A stretch of 64,000 nucleotides of DNA from Streptomyces caatingaensis (GCF_001187435.1 NZ_LFXA01000002.1:434001-498000); one strand, 5' to 3'. Counted from the first letter of the stretch, positions 54,210 through 63,220 are shown. Notes: a model not told the origin generated them from the letters alone. Program-made: numbers and translations.

Positions 54210-55610
54210 ATGCACGACACGACCGACGGCACGCACACGCGCCGTTTCGGCCTCCCCACAGCGGTCGCGCTGGTCATGGGGAACATCATCGGCGGCGGCA
54301 TCTTCCTGCTGCCCGCCTCCGTCGCCCCCTTCGGCACGGTCAGCCTGCTGGCCTTCGGCGTGCTGACCGTGGGGGCGATCGCGCTCGCCCTGGTCTTCGG
54401 CCGGCTCGCCGAGCGGCATCCGCACACCGGCGGCCCGTACGTGTACGCCCGCGCGGCGTTCGGCGACTTCGCCGGCTTCCTGTCGGCGTGGTCGTACTGG
54501 ACCATGACCTGGGTCAGCAACGCCGCCCTCGCGGTCGCCGGCGTGGGCTACTTCCACGTCCTGACCGGGAGCAAGGGCTCCCTGGCCGCGGACCTGACCG
54601 TCGCCCTGGCCATGCTGTGGCTGCCGGCGCTGGCCAACCTGGCCGGCACCCGCTGGGTGGGGGCCGTGCAGCTGGTCTCCACGGTGCTGAAGTTCGTGCC
54701 GCTGCTGTTCGTCGCGGTCGTCGGCCTGTTCTTCTTCGACCCGAAGAACCTCGGCCACTTCCACGAGGGCGGCGGGAGCTGGGCCGGCGGGCTGTCCGCC
54801 TCGGCGGCGATCCTGCTCTACAGCTACGTCGGCGTCGAGTCGGCCGCGATGAGCGCGGGCGAGGTCCGCGACCCGGGCCGCAACGTCGGCCGGGCGAGCG
54901 TCCTGGGCACCATCGGCGCCGCCCTGGTCTACCTCCTGGGGACGCTCTCCGTCTTCGGCGCCGTGCCGCACGACAAGCTCGTCGGCTCCACCGCGCCGTT
55001 CTCCGACGCGGTCAACGCGATGTTCGGCGGCGAGTGGGGCGGCGCGCTGATCGCCGGCGCCGCGGTGATCTCCATCGTCGGCGCGCTCAACGGCTGGACG
55101 CTGATGAGCGCCCAGATGCCCTACGCGGCCGCCAAGGACGGCCTGTTCCCGGCGGCGTTCGCGCGCAAGCGGCGCGGCGTGCCGACGGTCGGCGTCCTGG
55201 CGGCGTCGGTGCTGGCCACCGGCCTGACGGTGATCAACTACGTCTCCGGGGCGGGCGGGGTCTTCGAGATCCTGGTCCTGATCACGACCTTCTCCGCGAC
55301 CGTCCCCTACCTGCTGGCCGCCGCCGCCCAGGTGTACTTCCTGCTCACCGGGCAGCGCGGGCGCGTCCGCCCGGCGCGGCTGACCCGCGACCTGGTCCTC
55401 GCCCTCGGCGCCTTCGCGTTCTCCTTCTGGCTGGTCGCCGGCGCCGGTTACGAGGCGGTCTACCAGGGCGTGCTCTTCCTCTTCGCCGGTGTCCTCGTCT
55501 ACGCGTGGATGGCGGCGCGCCGCCCCCGTCCAGCGGCCGCGGGGACGGAGGCGGAGGCGGTGGAAGGCGCCCCGGAGCGGAGCGCCCCCGAGCCCGTCCG
55601 CGCCGTCTGA
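54210..55610 (+). CDS. APC-family amino acid permease
   Basis: The 466-residue protein shows about twelve hydrophobic spans. The family start VALVMGNIIGGGIFLLPAS holds the unwound substrate-binding loop GGGIF. ANLAGTRWVGAVQL and SYVGVESAAMSAGEV follow in the usual order. It likely imports a cationic or aromatic amino acid by exchange or proton symport. ATG 54210 gives a normal length; GAGAGG lies about 13 bases upstream, so the start is moderately sure. Confidence 0.88.
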   Translation: MHDTTDGTHTRRFGLPTAVALVMGNIIGGGIFLLPASVAPFGTVSLLAFGVLTVGAIALALVFGRLAERHPHTGGPYVYARAAFGDFAGFLSAWSYWTMTWVSNAALAVAGVGYFHVLTGSKGSLAADLTVALAMLWLPALANLAGTRWVGAVQLVSTVLKFVPLLFVAVVGLFFFDPKNLGHFHEGGGSWAGGLSASAAILLYSYVGVESAAMSAGEVRDPGRNVGRASVLGTIGAALVYLLGTLSVFGAVPHDKLVGSTAPFSDAVNAMFGGEWGGALIAGAAVISIVGALNGWTLMSAQMPYAAAKDGLFPAAFARKRRGVPTVGVLAASVLATGLTVINYVSGAGGVFEILVLITTFSATVPYLLAAAAQVYFLLTGQRGRVRPARLTRDLVLALGAFAFSFWLVAGAGYEAVYQGVLFLFAGVLVYAWMAARRPRPAAAGTEAEAVEGAPERSAPEPVRAV

Positions 55611-55699
55611 CCGGCGCCCTTACCTCCGACGTCATCGCGTCGTCGGCCCGCTCACGACAAGGTGGAGCCATGGCCCCCGGAGCCGCGCACTCGGGTCCG

Positions 55700-55755
55700 G
55701 GGGCCGCTCGATACCCGTCGTTCGACGCCTGTCGCTCGACGCCCGTCGTTCGATA
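55700..55755. repeat. Four tandem ~14-base repeats
   Basis: Units CCCGTCGTTCGACG (55714-55727), CCTGTCGCTCGACG (55728-55741) and CCCGTCGTTCGATA (55742-55755) follow a diverged unit at 55700-55713. They end 25 bases before the SnoaL-like gene, in its promoter region, and could be a regulator-binding site. Confidence 0.6.
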
Positions 55756-55780
55756 CGCACCGTGAGAGGGAGAGTTCACC

Positions 55781-56152
55781 ATGTCGCGTTACGAGGACGC
55801 CGTCACCCGCTACTTCGCCGCCTGGAACGCCACCGATGCGGACACCCGCGCCCGGGCCGTCGCCGCCGCGTGGACGGAGGACGGCTCGTACACCGACCCG
55901 CTCGCCGACGTCCGCGGCCACGAGGCGCTCGCCGCCGTGATCGCCGGGGCGCAGGAGCAGTTCCCCGGCTTCGTCTTCCGGCAGACCGGAGTGGCGGACG
56001 GGCACCACGACACCGTGCGGTTCTCCTGGGAGCTGGTGTCCGGGGCGGACGGGTCGGCGCCCGTCGCGGGCTCCGACGTCGCCACGCTCGACGAGGACGG
56101 ACGCATCCGCGGCGTCCTCGGCTTCCTGGACCGGGTGCCCGCTACGGCGTGA
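55781..56152 (+). CDS. SnoaL/NTF2-like protein
   Basis: The 123-residue protein has the SnoaL-type fold pattern: a helical start (DAVTRYFAAWNATDADTRAR), AAAWTEDGSYTDPLADVRG and a C-terminal VATLDEDGRIRGVLGFLD. It lacks specific catalytic residues I could name. GAGAGGGAGAG precedes the ATG. It converges on the XRE/MmyB gene, overlapping it by 11 bases at the 3' ends. It may be a small-molecule isomerase or a binding protein. Confidence 0.75.
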   Translation: MSRYEDAVTRYFAAWNATDADTRARAVAAAWTEDGSYTDPLADVRGHEALAAVIAGAQEQFPGFVFRQTGVADGHHDTVRFSWELVSGADGSAPVAGSDVATLDEDGRIRGVLGFLDRVPATA

Positions 56153-56981
56153 GGGCCCCCTGGAGGGGCGCGTCCCGGAGGTGCGCGCCGTGCAGATACG
56201 CGGCCGTCTCCGCGTCGGCGGGGAGGAAGGTCTCCAGCGCCAGCTCGGAGACGGTCACGTCCATGGGGGTGTTGAACGTCGCGATGGCCGAGACGAAGGA
56301 CAGCGTCCGGCCGGCGTGCTCGATCCGCAGCGGCAGCGCGAAGGGGGCCGCCGGGCCGTCGTCCGGCCGCTCCTCGCCCGGCACTTCCGGCGGCGGATAG
56401 GAGCTGACCTCGTCGTAGACGGCGCGCAGCGGCGCCGACCGCAGCACGGCCAGCTGGCGTTCCATCTGGTGCAGCAAGTGGGCGCGCCACTGGCCGTAGT
56501 TGCGGATGCGCGGGGCCATGCCGCGCGGATGCAGGGTCAGGCGCATGGCGTTGAGCGGCGGGACGAGCAGCTCCTCGGCGACGCCGTCCAGGAGGAGGGA
56601 GACGGACCGGTTGGCCGCCACCACCCGGTAGGTGCCGTCCACGGCGAGCGCCGGGAAGGGCTCGTGGGCGCACAGCAGGCGCTCCAGCCCCGCGCGCAGC
56701 TCGCCCATCGCCGGGTCGTCCAGCGGGCGTTCGGGGAAGTAAGGGGCGTAACCGGCGGCGACGAGAAGGGCGTTGCGCTCCCGGACGGGCACGTCGAGGT
56801 GGTCCGCGAGACGCAGGATCATCTGCCGGCTCGGCAGCGAACGGCCCGTCTCTATGAAGCTGATGTGGCGCGCGGAGGAGTCGGCGCGCAGGGCCAGCTC
56901 CAACTGGCTGATGCGGCGCCGGTTCCGCCAGGAGCGCAGGAGCGCGCCCACCGTGGGGGCGCCGGCCGTGGCAGTCGTCAT
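56142..56981 (-). CDS. XRE-family regulator with MmyB-like ligand-binding domain
   Basis: The 279-residue protein starts with an XRE helix-turn-helix (VGALLRSWRNRRRISQLELA, then SARHISFIETGRSLPSR). It continues with the MmyB-like PAS-type domain (LAVDGTYRVVAANRSVSLLL, later LHPRGMAPRIRNYGQW). Such regulators bind fatty-acid-like ligands. It is divergent from the carbinolamine dehydratase gene, with 73 bases between them. Confidence 0.88.
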   Translation of the reverse strand: MTTATAGAPTVGALLRSWRNRRRISQLELALRADSSARHISFIETGRSLPSRQMILRLADHLDVPVRERNALLVAAGYAPYFPERPLDDPAMGELRAGLERLLCAHEPFPALAVDGTYRVVAANRSVSLLLDGVAEELLVPPLNAMRLTLHPRGMAPRIRNYGQWRAHLLHQMERQLAVLRSAPLRAVYDEVSSYPPPEVPGEERPDDGPAAPFALPLRIEHAGRTLSFVSAIATFNTPMDVTVSELALETFLPADAETAAYLHGAHLRDAPLQGALTP

Positions 56982-57054
56982 GCCGCGACATTACCCGCGT
57001 CCCGTGGGACCCTTGTCGAACCGGTGTCTGGTGGTGGACGAAGGGACAGGGGAC

Positions 57055-57360
57055 ATGCCGGTCGAACCGCTCTCCCAGCAGGACGTCGAGGAGCGCCTGA
57101 AGGAACTGCCCGGCTGGACGACCGACGGGGTGCTGCTCCGTCGCTCGTACCGCCTTCCCGGGCACTTCCCGGCGGTGGCCCTGGTGGTGCACATCGCCCG
57201 GATCCAGGAGGAGTTGGGGCATCACGCGGAGGTGACCCTGGGGTACGACACCGTGGCGATCGCGGTGAACACCCACAGCGTGGGCGGCAAGGTCACCGGG
57301 CTGGACGTCGAACTGGCCCGCAGGATCGAGGAGATCGCCCCGGGGCACGGGGCGCGCTGA
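57055..57360 (+). CDS. Pterin-4a-carbinolamine dehydratase
   Basis: The 101-residue product matches the PCD/DCoH family, which dehydrates 4a-hydroxytetrahydropterin after aromatic amino-acid hydroxylation. LKELPGWTTDGVLLRRSYRL, the HIARIQEELGHHAEVTLGYD segment with the paired active-site His, and NTHSVGGKVTGLDVELAR are the three family blocks. ATG 57055 gives normal length. No aromatic hydroxylase lies nearby. Confidence 0.9.
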   Translation: MPVEPLSQQDVEERLKELPGWTTDGVLLRRSYRLPGHFPAVALVVHIARIQEELGHHAEVTLGYDTVAIAVNTHSVGGKVTGLDVELARRIEEIAPGHGAR

Positions 57361-57577
57361 GGCGGCCTGCCTGCGGCCGTCGTGGCCCTGTCCGTCCACG
57401 GTCGTGTGGTGGGCGGGCAGGGCCTGCTCGTGCGGGCTCGTGCGTGTTCTATGTGCGGTGACTGTTCGTGCGGTGCCAGTTCGTGTGTGCCTGTTCATGC
57501 GGTCCGGCTCCGCCCGTGGCCCCCGGGGGGGGAGGGGGCGGGGCGGAACCGTCCCATCCGGTTCAACGCGTGCGGTT

Positions 57578-57680
57578 CGTCCGGCATTCCCGTCCGGCGT
57601 TCCCGTCCGGCGTTCCCGTGTGGCATTCCTGCCCGGTGGTCCCGTGCGGTGTTCCGTGCGGCGCTCCTGCCCGGCGGCTG
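57578..57680. repeat. Eight ~13-base tandem repeats
   Basis: Consecutive units such as CGTCCGGCATTCC, CGTCCGGCGTTCC (twice), CGTGTGGCATTCC and CGTGCGGTGTTCC run from 57578 to 57680, one unit being 12 bases. They lie in the otherwise gene-free stretch 57361-57688, between the dehydratase stop and the end of the acyl-CoA synthetase gene. Confidence 0.7.
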
Positions 57681-57688
57681 CCGGGCGC

Positions 57689-59518
57689 TCAGGGCGCGGC
57701 CTCCTCGTAGAGCGCGTCCACTTCCGTCGCATACGCCTTCTCCACGGCCCTGCGCTTGAGCTTCAGCGTGGGGGTCAGCAGCCCCTGCCCCTCGGTGAAG
57801 CGGCCGGCGAGGATGCGGAAGGTGCGGATCGACTCGGCGGGGGAGAGGCCCGCGTTGGCCGCCATCACCGCCTCGCGGATCTCCGCCTCCAGCTCGCGGT
57901 CGCGCACCAGTGCGGCAGGGGGGAGCGGGGGCCTGCCCCGCACCGCGAGCCAGTGCGCCACCTCGGGGCGGTCGAGGGTCACCAGGGCCGCGAGATAGGG
58001 ACGGCCGTTGCCCACGACCAGACAGCGGTCGACGAGGGGGTGGGTCCGCACCCGGTCCTCCAGCGCCGCCGGCTGCACGCTCGCGCCGTCGGCGGTCACC
58101 AGGACCTCGCTCCTGCGGCCGGTGACCGTCAGATAGCCCTCCTCGTCGAGCGCGCCCAGGTCACCGGTGGCCAGCCAGCCGTCGTGCAGCACCGCCGCGG
58201 TGGCGCGGGCGTCGTCCAGATAGCCCGCGAAGACCTGCGGGCCGCTGATCCACACCTCGCCGTCGGGCGCTATCCGCACGCCCGTCCCGGGAACGGGTCT
58301 GCCGACCGTGCCGAACCGCGGACGCTCCGGGGGGTTGGCCGTCGCGGCGGCGGTGGTCTCCGTCAGGCCGTAGCCCTCGACGACGGTGATGCCGGCGCCC
58401 GCGAAGAACAGGCCCAGCCGCCGGTCCAGGGAGGAGCCGCCCGAGAGCGCGAACCGCAGCCGGCCGCCCAGGGATTCGCGGATCTTGGAGTAGACGAGCT
58501 TGTCGAAGACCTGCCGCTGGACGCGCAGCGCCGTGCCGGGCCCCGGGCCGGTGCCGAACGCGCGGTCCTCCAGGGCGCCGGCGTAGCGGACGGCGACGTC
58601 CACGGCCTTCTCGAAGGGGCGCTCCTTCCCGGCCCGTTCCGCCGCGCGGCGGCTGGTGGAGAAGACCCTTTCGAGGAGGTGGGGGACGGTGCAGACGACG
58701 GTGGGCCGGAAGGCGCGCAGGTCGGCGAGGAGCGCTTCCTGTGAGGCCCCGGTCCGGTGTCCCAGCCGTACCCCGGCGCGCACGGCCGTCACCTGCACCA
58801 TCCGCCCCAGGACATGGGCGAGGGGCAGGGCCAGCAGCAGGGAGGGGTCCTCGTCGGTGGGGCGGAAGACGGGGCCGAAGCCGTGGACGACGTTGTCGGT
58901 CTGGGCCATGAGATTGGCGTGGGTCAGGACGCAGGGCTTGGGGCGTCCGGTGGTGCCGGGGGTGTAGATCACGGTGGCCGGTGAGGAGGGGGTGACGGCG
59001 GACCGGCGCCGGTGCACCTCCTCGTCGGGGACGGCGGCGCCCGCCGCACCCAGTTCGCCGGCCGCGTCGGCGTCCAGCTGCCACAGCCGGACGAGGCGGG
59101 GCAACCGGTCGATGACCGAGCCGACGGTCATGGCGTGGTCCTCGTGCTCGACGACGCAGGCCGTGGCGCCCGCGTCGTGCAGGGTCCAGTAGACCTGCTC
59201 GGCGGAGGAAGCCGGGTAGAGCGGGACGGACTGGGCGCCCACGCACCACAGGGCGAAATCGAACAGCGTCCACTCGTAGCGCGTGCGGGACATCAGCGCG
59301 ACCCGGTCGCCCGCGGCGACGCCCTGGGCGAGCAGGCCCCTGGCGACGGCCATGACCTCGTCGCGGAACGCCCCCGCGGTCACGTCCTGCCACCGCCCGG
59401 CGGCCTTGCGGCCGAAGGCGATCCGGTCCGGGGCCTCGGCGGCGTGCTCGAACACGATGTCTGCCAGGCCGCCGGCGGCCGGGGCCGGCGTCAGGGGCGG
59501 GACGGTGAACTCGCGCAA
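57689..59518 (-). CDS. Long-chain acyl-CoA synthetase (AMP-forming)
   Basis: This 609-residue FadD15-like ligase activates fatty acids to acyl-CoA. The AMP-binding loop is VIYTPGTTGRPKPCVLTH, followed by LPLAHVLGRMVQ, ALSGGSSL and GYGLTETTAAA, and WLATGDLGALDEEGYLTVTG. The loop has Pro where the usual Lys of GxxKGV sits (PKPC). TTG 59518 is chosen because the start MREFTVPPL is typical and AGGAG lies eight bases upstream; GTG 59545 is an alternative. The C-terminal Lys (TPTLKLKRR) is present. Confidence 0.88.
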   Translation of the reverse strand: MREFTVPPLTPAPAAGGLADIVFEHAAEAPDRIAFGRKAAGRWQDVTAGAFRDEVMAVARGLLAQGVAAGDRVALMSRTRYEWTLFDFALWCVGAQSVPLYPASSAEQVYWTLHDAGATACVVEHEDHAMTVGSVIDRLPRLVRLWQLDADAAGELGAAGAAVPDEEVHRRRSAVTPSSPATVIYTPGTTGRPKPCVLTHANLMAQTDNVVHGFGPVFRPTDEDPSLLLALPLAHVLGRMVQVTAVRAGVRLGHRTGASQEALLADLRAFRPTVVCTVPHLLERVFSTSRRAAERAGKERPFEKAVDVAVRYAGALEDRAFGTGPGPGTALRVQRQVFDKLVYSKIRESLGGRLRFALSGGSSLDRRLGLFFAGAGITVVEGYGLTETTAAATANPPERPRFGTVGRPVPGTGVRIAPDGEVWISGPQVFAGYLDDARATAAVLHDGWLATGDLGALDEEGYLTVTGRRSEVLVTADGASVQPAALEDRVRTHPLVDRCLVVGNGRPYLAALVTLDRPEVAHWLAVRGRPPLPPAALVRDRELEAEIREAVMAANAGLSPAESIRTFRILAGRFTEGQGLLTPTLKLKRRAVEKAYATEVDALYEEAAP

Positions 59519-59734
59519 ATTCTCGCTCCTCGCGACGCTCCGCACAGCGCCGGTGACCGTACCCGATCCGGCTCGGGCGAACCCTCGGTACTCGGCGACG
59601 GGCGGCGAACTGTCCGATCCGGGCGGATTATTGGCTGCGGTGTGTCACCTTCCCAGGTCGAGGAGGTGGCGGGGGAGAGTGCCCTCCGGCGCCGGGCTCC
59701 GGTCGGGCGGAGGCGGGGTGGCGGAGACCGGGCC

Positions 59735-59790
59735 TCTCTCGGGGGAGAGAGAGGGGGAGGAGGAGGGAGGGAGCGGGAAAGGGAGGGGCT
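59735..59790. repeat. Purine-rich GGA/GA tract
   Basis: A run of GGGAGAGAGAGGGGGAGGAGG type sequence lies in the ~275-base gap between the acyl-CoA synthetase start and the LysR gene end. It is simple sequence with no gene. Confidence 0.5.
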
Positions 59791-59794
59791 CCGG

Positions 59795-60679
59795 TCAGCC
59801 GGGGGCGGCCGCCGTGTGCAGCCGGTCCCCGGCGGCGAGGATGGCGCGGGCCAGCGCCTCCGCGCTGCCGCGCGAGGCGTCGTCCCGCCCGGGCCCGGTG
59901 CCGTACAGCAGCACGACGTCGATGCCGCCCAGCTCGGGAAGCCCGGCGCGCGCGGGTATCCGCACCAGGCCCGGCGGGATCATGCCGTGGGTGTGGGCCA
60001 TCACCCCCAGCCCGGCACGGGCCGCCGCGACCAGCCCGTTGAGGCTGCGGCTGGTGCATGCCACGCGCCAGGGACGGCCGTGCCGCTCCAGCACCTCCAG
60101 GGCGCGCGCCCGGGTCACCGCCGGCGGCGGGAAGGCCACCAGCGGCAGGGGCCGGTGCGCGTCCAGGCGCAGCCGCTCGCCGCCGATCCACACCAGGCGG
60201 TCGCGCCAGACGAGCCGCCCGTGCGGCTGGTGGGGATGGCGCTTGACCAGGACGAGGTCGAAGCGGCCGGCGGCCAGCTGCTCGTGCAGGGTCTCCGAGA
60301 GATCGACCGTGAGCTCCAGCTCGACCTCCGGATGCTCCCGCCGGAAGGACTCCAGCACCTCCGGGAGCCGGGTCAGCACGAAGTCCTCCGAGGCGCCGAA
60401 CCGCAGCCGCCCGCGCGGCCGCGTGCCGGCGAACCAGGACGCCGCCCGCTCGTTCGCCTCCAGGATCGTCCGGGCGAACCCCAGCATCGCCTCGCCGTCC
60501 TCGGTCAGCGACACGCTGTGGGTGTCCCGGACGAACAGCTGCCGCCCGGCCGCCCCCTCCAGCCTGCGCACCTGCTGGCTGACGGTGGACTGGCGCAGCC
60601 CCAGCCGGTGGGCGGCCTGCGTGAAGCTGAGTGTCTGGGCGACGGCCAGGAAGGTCCGCAGATGGGCGGGCTCGAACAT
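59795..60679 (-). CDS. LysR-family transcriptional regulator
   Basis: The 294-residue protein has the LysR winged helix at the start (LRTFLAVAQTLSFTQAAHRL, then QSTVSQQVRRLE) and a periplasmic-binding-protein-like sensor domain (GRLRFGASEDFVLTRLPEVL onward). It is divergent from the bile-acid:sodium-symporter-type gene with 93 bases between starts, the classical arrangement for control of the neighbour. An ATC-N9-GAT element (about 60700-60714) in the gap could be its site. Confidence 0.9.
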   Translation of the reverse strand: MFEPAHLRTFLAVAQTLSFTQAAHRLGLRQSTVSQQVRRLEGAAGRQLFVRDTHSVSLTEDGEAMLGFARTILEANERAASWFAGTRPRGRLRFGASEDFVLTRLPEVLESFRREHPEVELELTVDLSETLHEQLAAGRFDLVLVKRHPHQPHGRLVWRDRLVWIGGERLRLDAHRPLPLVAFPPPAVTRARALEVLERHGRPWRVACTSRSLNGLVAAARAGLGVMAHTHGMIPPGLVRIPARAGLPELGGIDVVLLYGTGPGRDDASRGSAEALARAILAAGDRLHTAAAPG

Positions 60680-60772
60680 ATTTCCAGGCTAGCCGGTCAT
60701 CGATGAGCGTGATAACAGTCAGCGCGCTGAACGGGGTTCCCGATGATCCCGGCCGGCGGCAGGCTGGCGGAC

Positions 60773-61849
60773 ATGCCCCGACCCGCCTTCCTCGGCCGCC
60801 TCTTCCGCGGCCTCCCCCTCGATCCCTACATAGCCGCCCTCCTCGGCACCGTCCTGCTGGCCGTGCTGCTCCCCGCCCGCGGCCAGGCCGCCACCGTCGC
60901 CGACGCGGCGTCCAAGGTCGTGGTGGCGCTGCTCTTCTTCCTCTACGGAGCCCGGCTCTCCACCCAGGAGGCCGTGGCGGGCCTGCGGCACTGGCGGCTG
61001 CACACGACCGTCCTCGCCTGCACCTTCGTGGTCTTCCCGCTGCTGGGACTGGCCGCCGGCGGTCTGGTGCCGTACGTCCTCACCCCCCGTCTCCACGACG
61101 GACTGCTCTTCCTGTGCCTGGTGCCCTCCACCGTCCAGTCGTCGATCGCCTTCACCTCCATCGCCCGCGGCAACGTGGCGGCCGCCATCTGCGCCGGCTC
61201 CTTCTCCAGCATCGTCGGCATCGTCCTGACCCCGCTCCTCGCCGCCGTCCTGCTCGGCAACAGCGGGGCCGGCTTCTCCCTCGACTCGCTGCTGTCGATC
61301 GTGCTCCAGCTGCTGGTGCCCTTCCTCGCCGGGCAGTGGCTCCGCCGCTGGGTGGGCGGCTTCCTCGGCCGCCACCGCACCGTGCTCGGCCGGGTCGACC
61401 GGGCATCCGTGCTGCTGGTCGTCTACGCCGCCTTCAGCGCCGGCATGGTGCGCGGGATCTGGCACCAGGTCACCCCGTGGCGGCTGCTGGCCCTGCTCGG
61501 GGTCGAGGCCGTGCTGCTGGCGGTCATGCTCACCCTCACCACCGTCGGCTCCCGGCGGCTCGGCTTCCCGCGCGAGGACCGGATCGCGATCGCCTTCGCG
61601 GGATCGAAGAAGAGCCTGGCGGCCGGACTGCCCATGGCCACCGTCCTGTTCGGGGCGGAGGCCAGCCTTGCCGTCCTGCCGCTGATGCTCTTCCACCAGC
61701 TCCAGCTGATGGTCTGCGCCGTGCTCGCCAAGCGGTACGGACGCGAGGCCGCTGTGGCGGCCTCCGCCTCCTCCTGCGCCGCCACCCCGGCCGGGGGTGA
61801 GGCCGTGCCCGCCGGTGCCACGGCCGATCGGGCCGATCGCACTCCCTGA
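60773..61849 (+). CDS. Bile acid:sodium symporter family (PSE-like) transporter
   Basis: The 358-residue protein has about nine or ten membrane spans. Family segments are VVVALLFFLYGARLS, LVPSTVQSSIAFTSIARGN (crossing region) and IAIAFAGSKKSLAAGLPMAT. These fit the YfeH/RCH1-like branch of the SBF superfamily. ATG 60773 is preferred because an AGGCTGG precedes it; ATG 60743 is in frame with no ribosome site. Divergent LysR control is likely. The substrate is unknown. Confidence 0.87.
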   Translation: MPRPAFLGRLFRGLPLDPYIAALLGTVLLAVLLPARGQAATVADAASKVVVALLFFLYGARLSTQEAVAGLRHWRLHTTVLACTFVVFPLLGLAAGGLVPYVLTPRLHDGLLFLCLVPSTVQSSIAFTSIARGNVAAAICAGSFSSIVGIVLTPLLAAVLLGNSGAGFSLDSLLSIVLQLLVPFLAGQWLRRWVGGFLGRHRTVLGRVDRASVLLVVYAAFSAGMVRGIWHQVTPWRLLALLGVEAVLLAVMLTLTTVGSRRLGFPREDRIAIAFAGSKKSLAAGLPMATVLFGAEASLAVLPLMLFHQLQLMVCAVLAKRYGREAAVAASASSCAATPAGGEAVPAGATADRADRTP

Positions 61850-61874
61850 TGGCGGGGGCCGGGCCGCTGCACGG

Positions 61875-62130
61875 GCGGTTGTCAAGGCTCCGGTCCGGGT
61901 GGTCACCGGGCTCCGGCCAGGGTGTCACTGGGCCTCGGTCCGGGCGATCACGGGGCCCCGGCCCGAGCGGTCTCCGGGCCGCTCCGCCACGCGGTCCAGT
62001 GGCACGCCGTCCAGTGGTCACGCGGTCGAGTGGCTGCGGTCGAGTGGGCGCGCGGTCCTGAGCAAGCGGTCCAGTGGGCACACGGTGGCCGTGCGGTCGA
62101 GTACGCGGACCGTGAAGGCACCGGGTCCAG
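61875..62130. repeat. Degenerate short repeats downstream of the symporter
   Basis: The left part repeats a ~23-base CTCCGGTCCGGG...TCAC unit; the right part repeats CGGTCCAGTGG or CGGTCGAGTGG every 14-16 bases to about 62110. This fills the 293-base gap between the symporter and the reductase gene. No gene is visible here. Confidence 0.55.
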
Positions 62131-62142
62131 GTGCCGGGACGG

Positions 62143-63075
62143 TCACACGGGACGCAGCAGCACCTTGCCCTGATTGGCGCGCGATTCGACGATCTCGTGG
62201 GCCTTAGCCACCTCCTCCAGGGGGAGTTCGGCGTGGATGCGCGGTTGCAGCCGGCCGTCGGCGGTCATGGCCCAGAGCTCCCGCCGCCATTGCTCCATCA
62301 CCTCCGGCCGGTGACGGGCTATCAGGGCCATCTGGAACCCTATGACCGCTTTCGCGCCCACCAGCAGGTCGTACGCCTGGATGCTTCCTCCGCCGGAGCT
62401 GTAGGCGACCAGGCGCCCGCCGGGGGCGAGGGCCGCGATCGCGGGGGAGAGGAGCTCGCCGCCGACGGCGTCCAGCACGATGTCCACCGGGTCGCCCCAG
62501 GACTCCTGTCCGTAGACGACGACTTCGTCCGCCCCCAGGGAGCGGACGAAGTCCGCCTTGGCGGGGGAGCCGACGGCGGCCACCACGCGGCCCGCCCCAC
62601 GGGCCTTGGCGATCTGGAGGGCGAGGTGCCCGACCCCGCTGGCGGCGGCCGTGACGAGGACCGACTCGCCCTCCAGGGGGCGGGCCGCCTCGTACGCGCC
62701 CCGGGCGACCAGGCCGCAGCGCACCAGGGCGACGGCCTGGGCCGAACTCGCCCCCTGGGGGATCCGCGAGGTGAACGCCGTGTGCAGGAGGGAGTAGTCG
62801 GCGTAGCCGTCGCCGAAGCACAGGCCGGTGACGCGCTCGCCCACCAGGAAGCCGGTGACCTCCGGGCCCACGGCCACGATCTCCCCCGCCACCTCGCCCC
62901 CGAGGCTCGCCGGCAGGGGATGCCCGCCCTCGCGGACCTTGCGCACCATGGGCAGGGTGACGCCCGCCGCCTCGGTACGGATGAGCAACTCCCCAGGGCC
63001 GGGCCGGGGGACGTCGGTCTCCTCGAGCCGCAAAACCTCGGGGCCGCCGTTCTGGTGATAGCGGACACGACGCAT
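62143..63075 (-). CDS. Quinone-oxidoreductase-like NADP-dependent reductase
   Basis: The 310-residue protein is a zinc-independent medium-chain reductase. It has a GroES-like N-terminal domain (PGPGELLIRTEAAGVTLPMV), GEVAGEIVAVG and the nucleotide motif LVTAAASGVGHLALQIAKAR (AASGVG). ADEVVVYGQESWGD and LDAVGG follow. No structural-zinc cysteines are seen. It is divergent from the MarR gene, and the three operators lie in between, so MarR probably represses it and an electrophile or quinone relieves this. Confidence 0.9.
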   Translation of the reverse strand: MRRVRYHQNGGPEVLRLEETDVPRPGPGELLIRTEAAGVTLPMVRKVREGGHPLPASLGGEVAGEIVAVGPEVTGFLVGERVTGLCFGDGYADYSLLHTAFTSRIPQGASSAQAVALVRCGLVARGAYEAARPLEGESVLVTAAASGVGHLALQIAKARGAGRVVAAVGSPAKADFVRSLGADEVVVYGQESWGDPVDIVLDAVGGELLSPAIAALAPGGRLVAYSSGGGSIQAYDLLVGAKAVIGFQMALIARHRPEVMEQWRRELWAMTADGRLQPRIHAELPLEEVAKAHEIVESRANQGKVLLRPV

Positions 63076-63121
63076 GGTGCACCTCCACGGGCAGGGTTTC
63101 GTCTCAGCGCTCCCGGCGCTT

Positions 63122-63198
63122 CGTTGGGGGTTCCAACGGCTACGACGATAGCGGACTGCGTTGGGAAGTCCAATGGTTTTCCGTAGGGAAACCCAACG
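63122..63198. promoter_or_regulatory. Three MarR-type operator palindromes
   Basis: Three 17-base sites share CGTTGG-N5-CCAACG: 63122-63138 (perfect), 63159-63175 (CGTTGG...CCAATG) and 63182-63198 (CGTAGG...CCAACG). They fill the gap between the divergent reductase (start 63075) and marR (start 63221), overlapping where both promoters must be. Confidence 0.75.
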
Positions 63199-63220
63199 AG
63201 TTTTTCGCTACCCTCGACTC

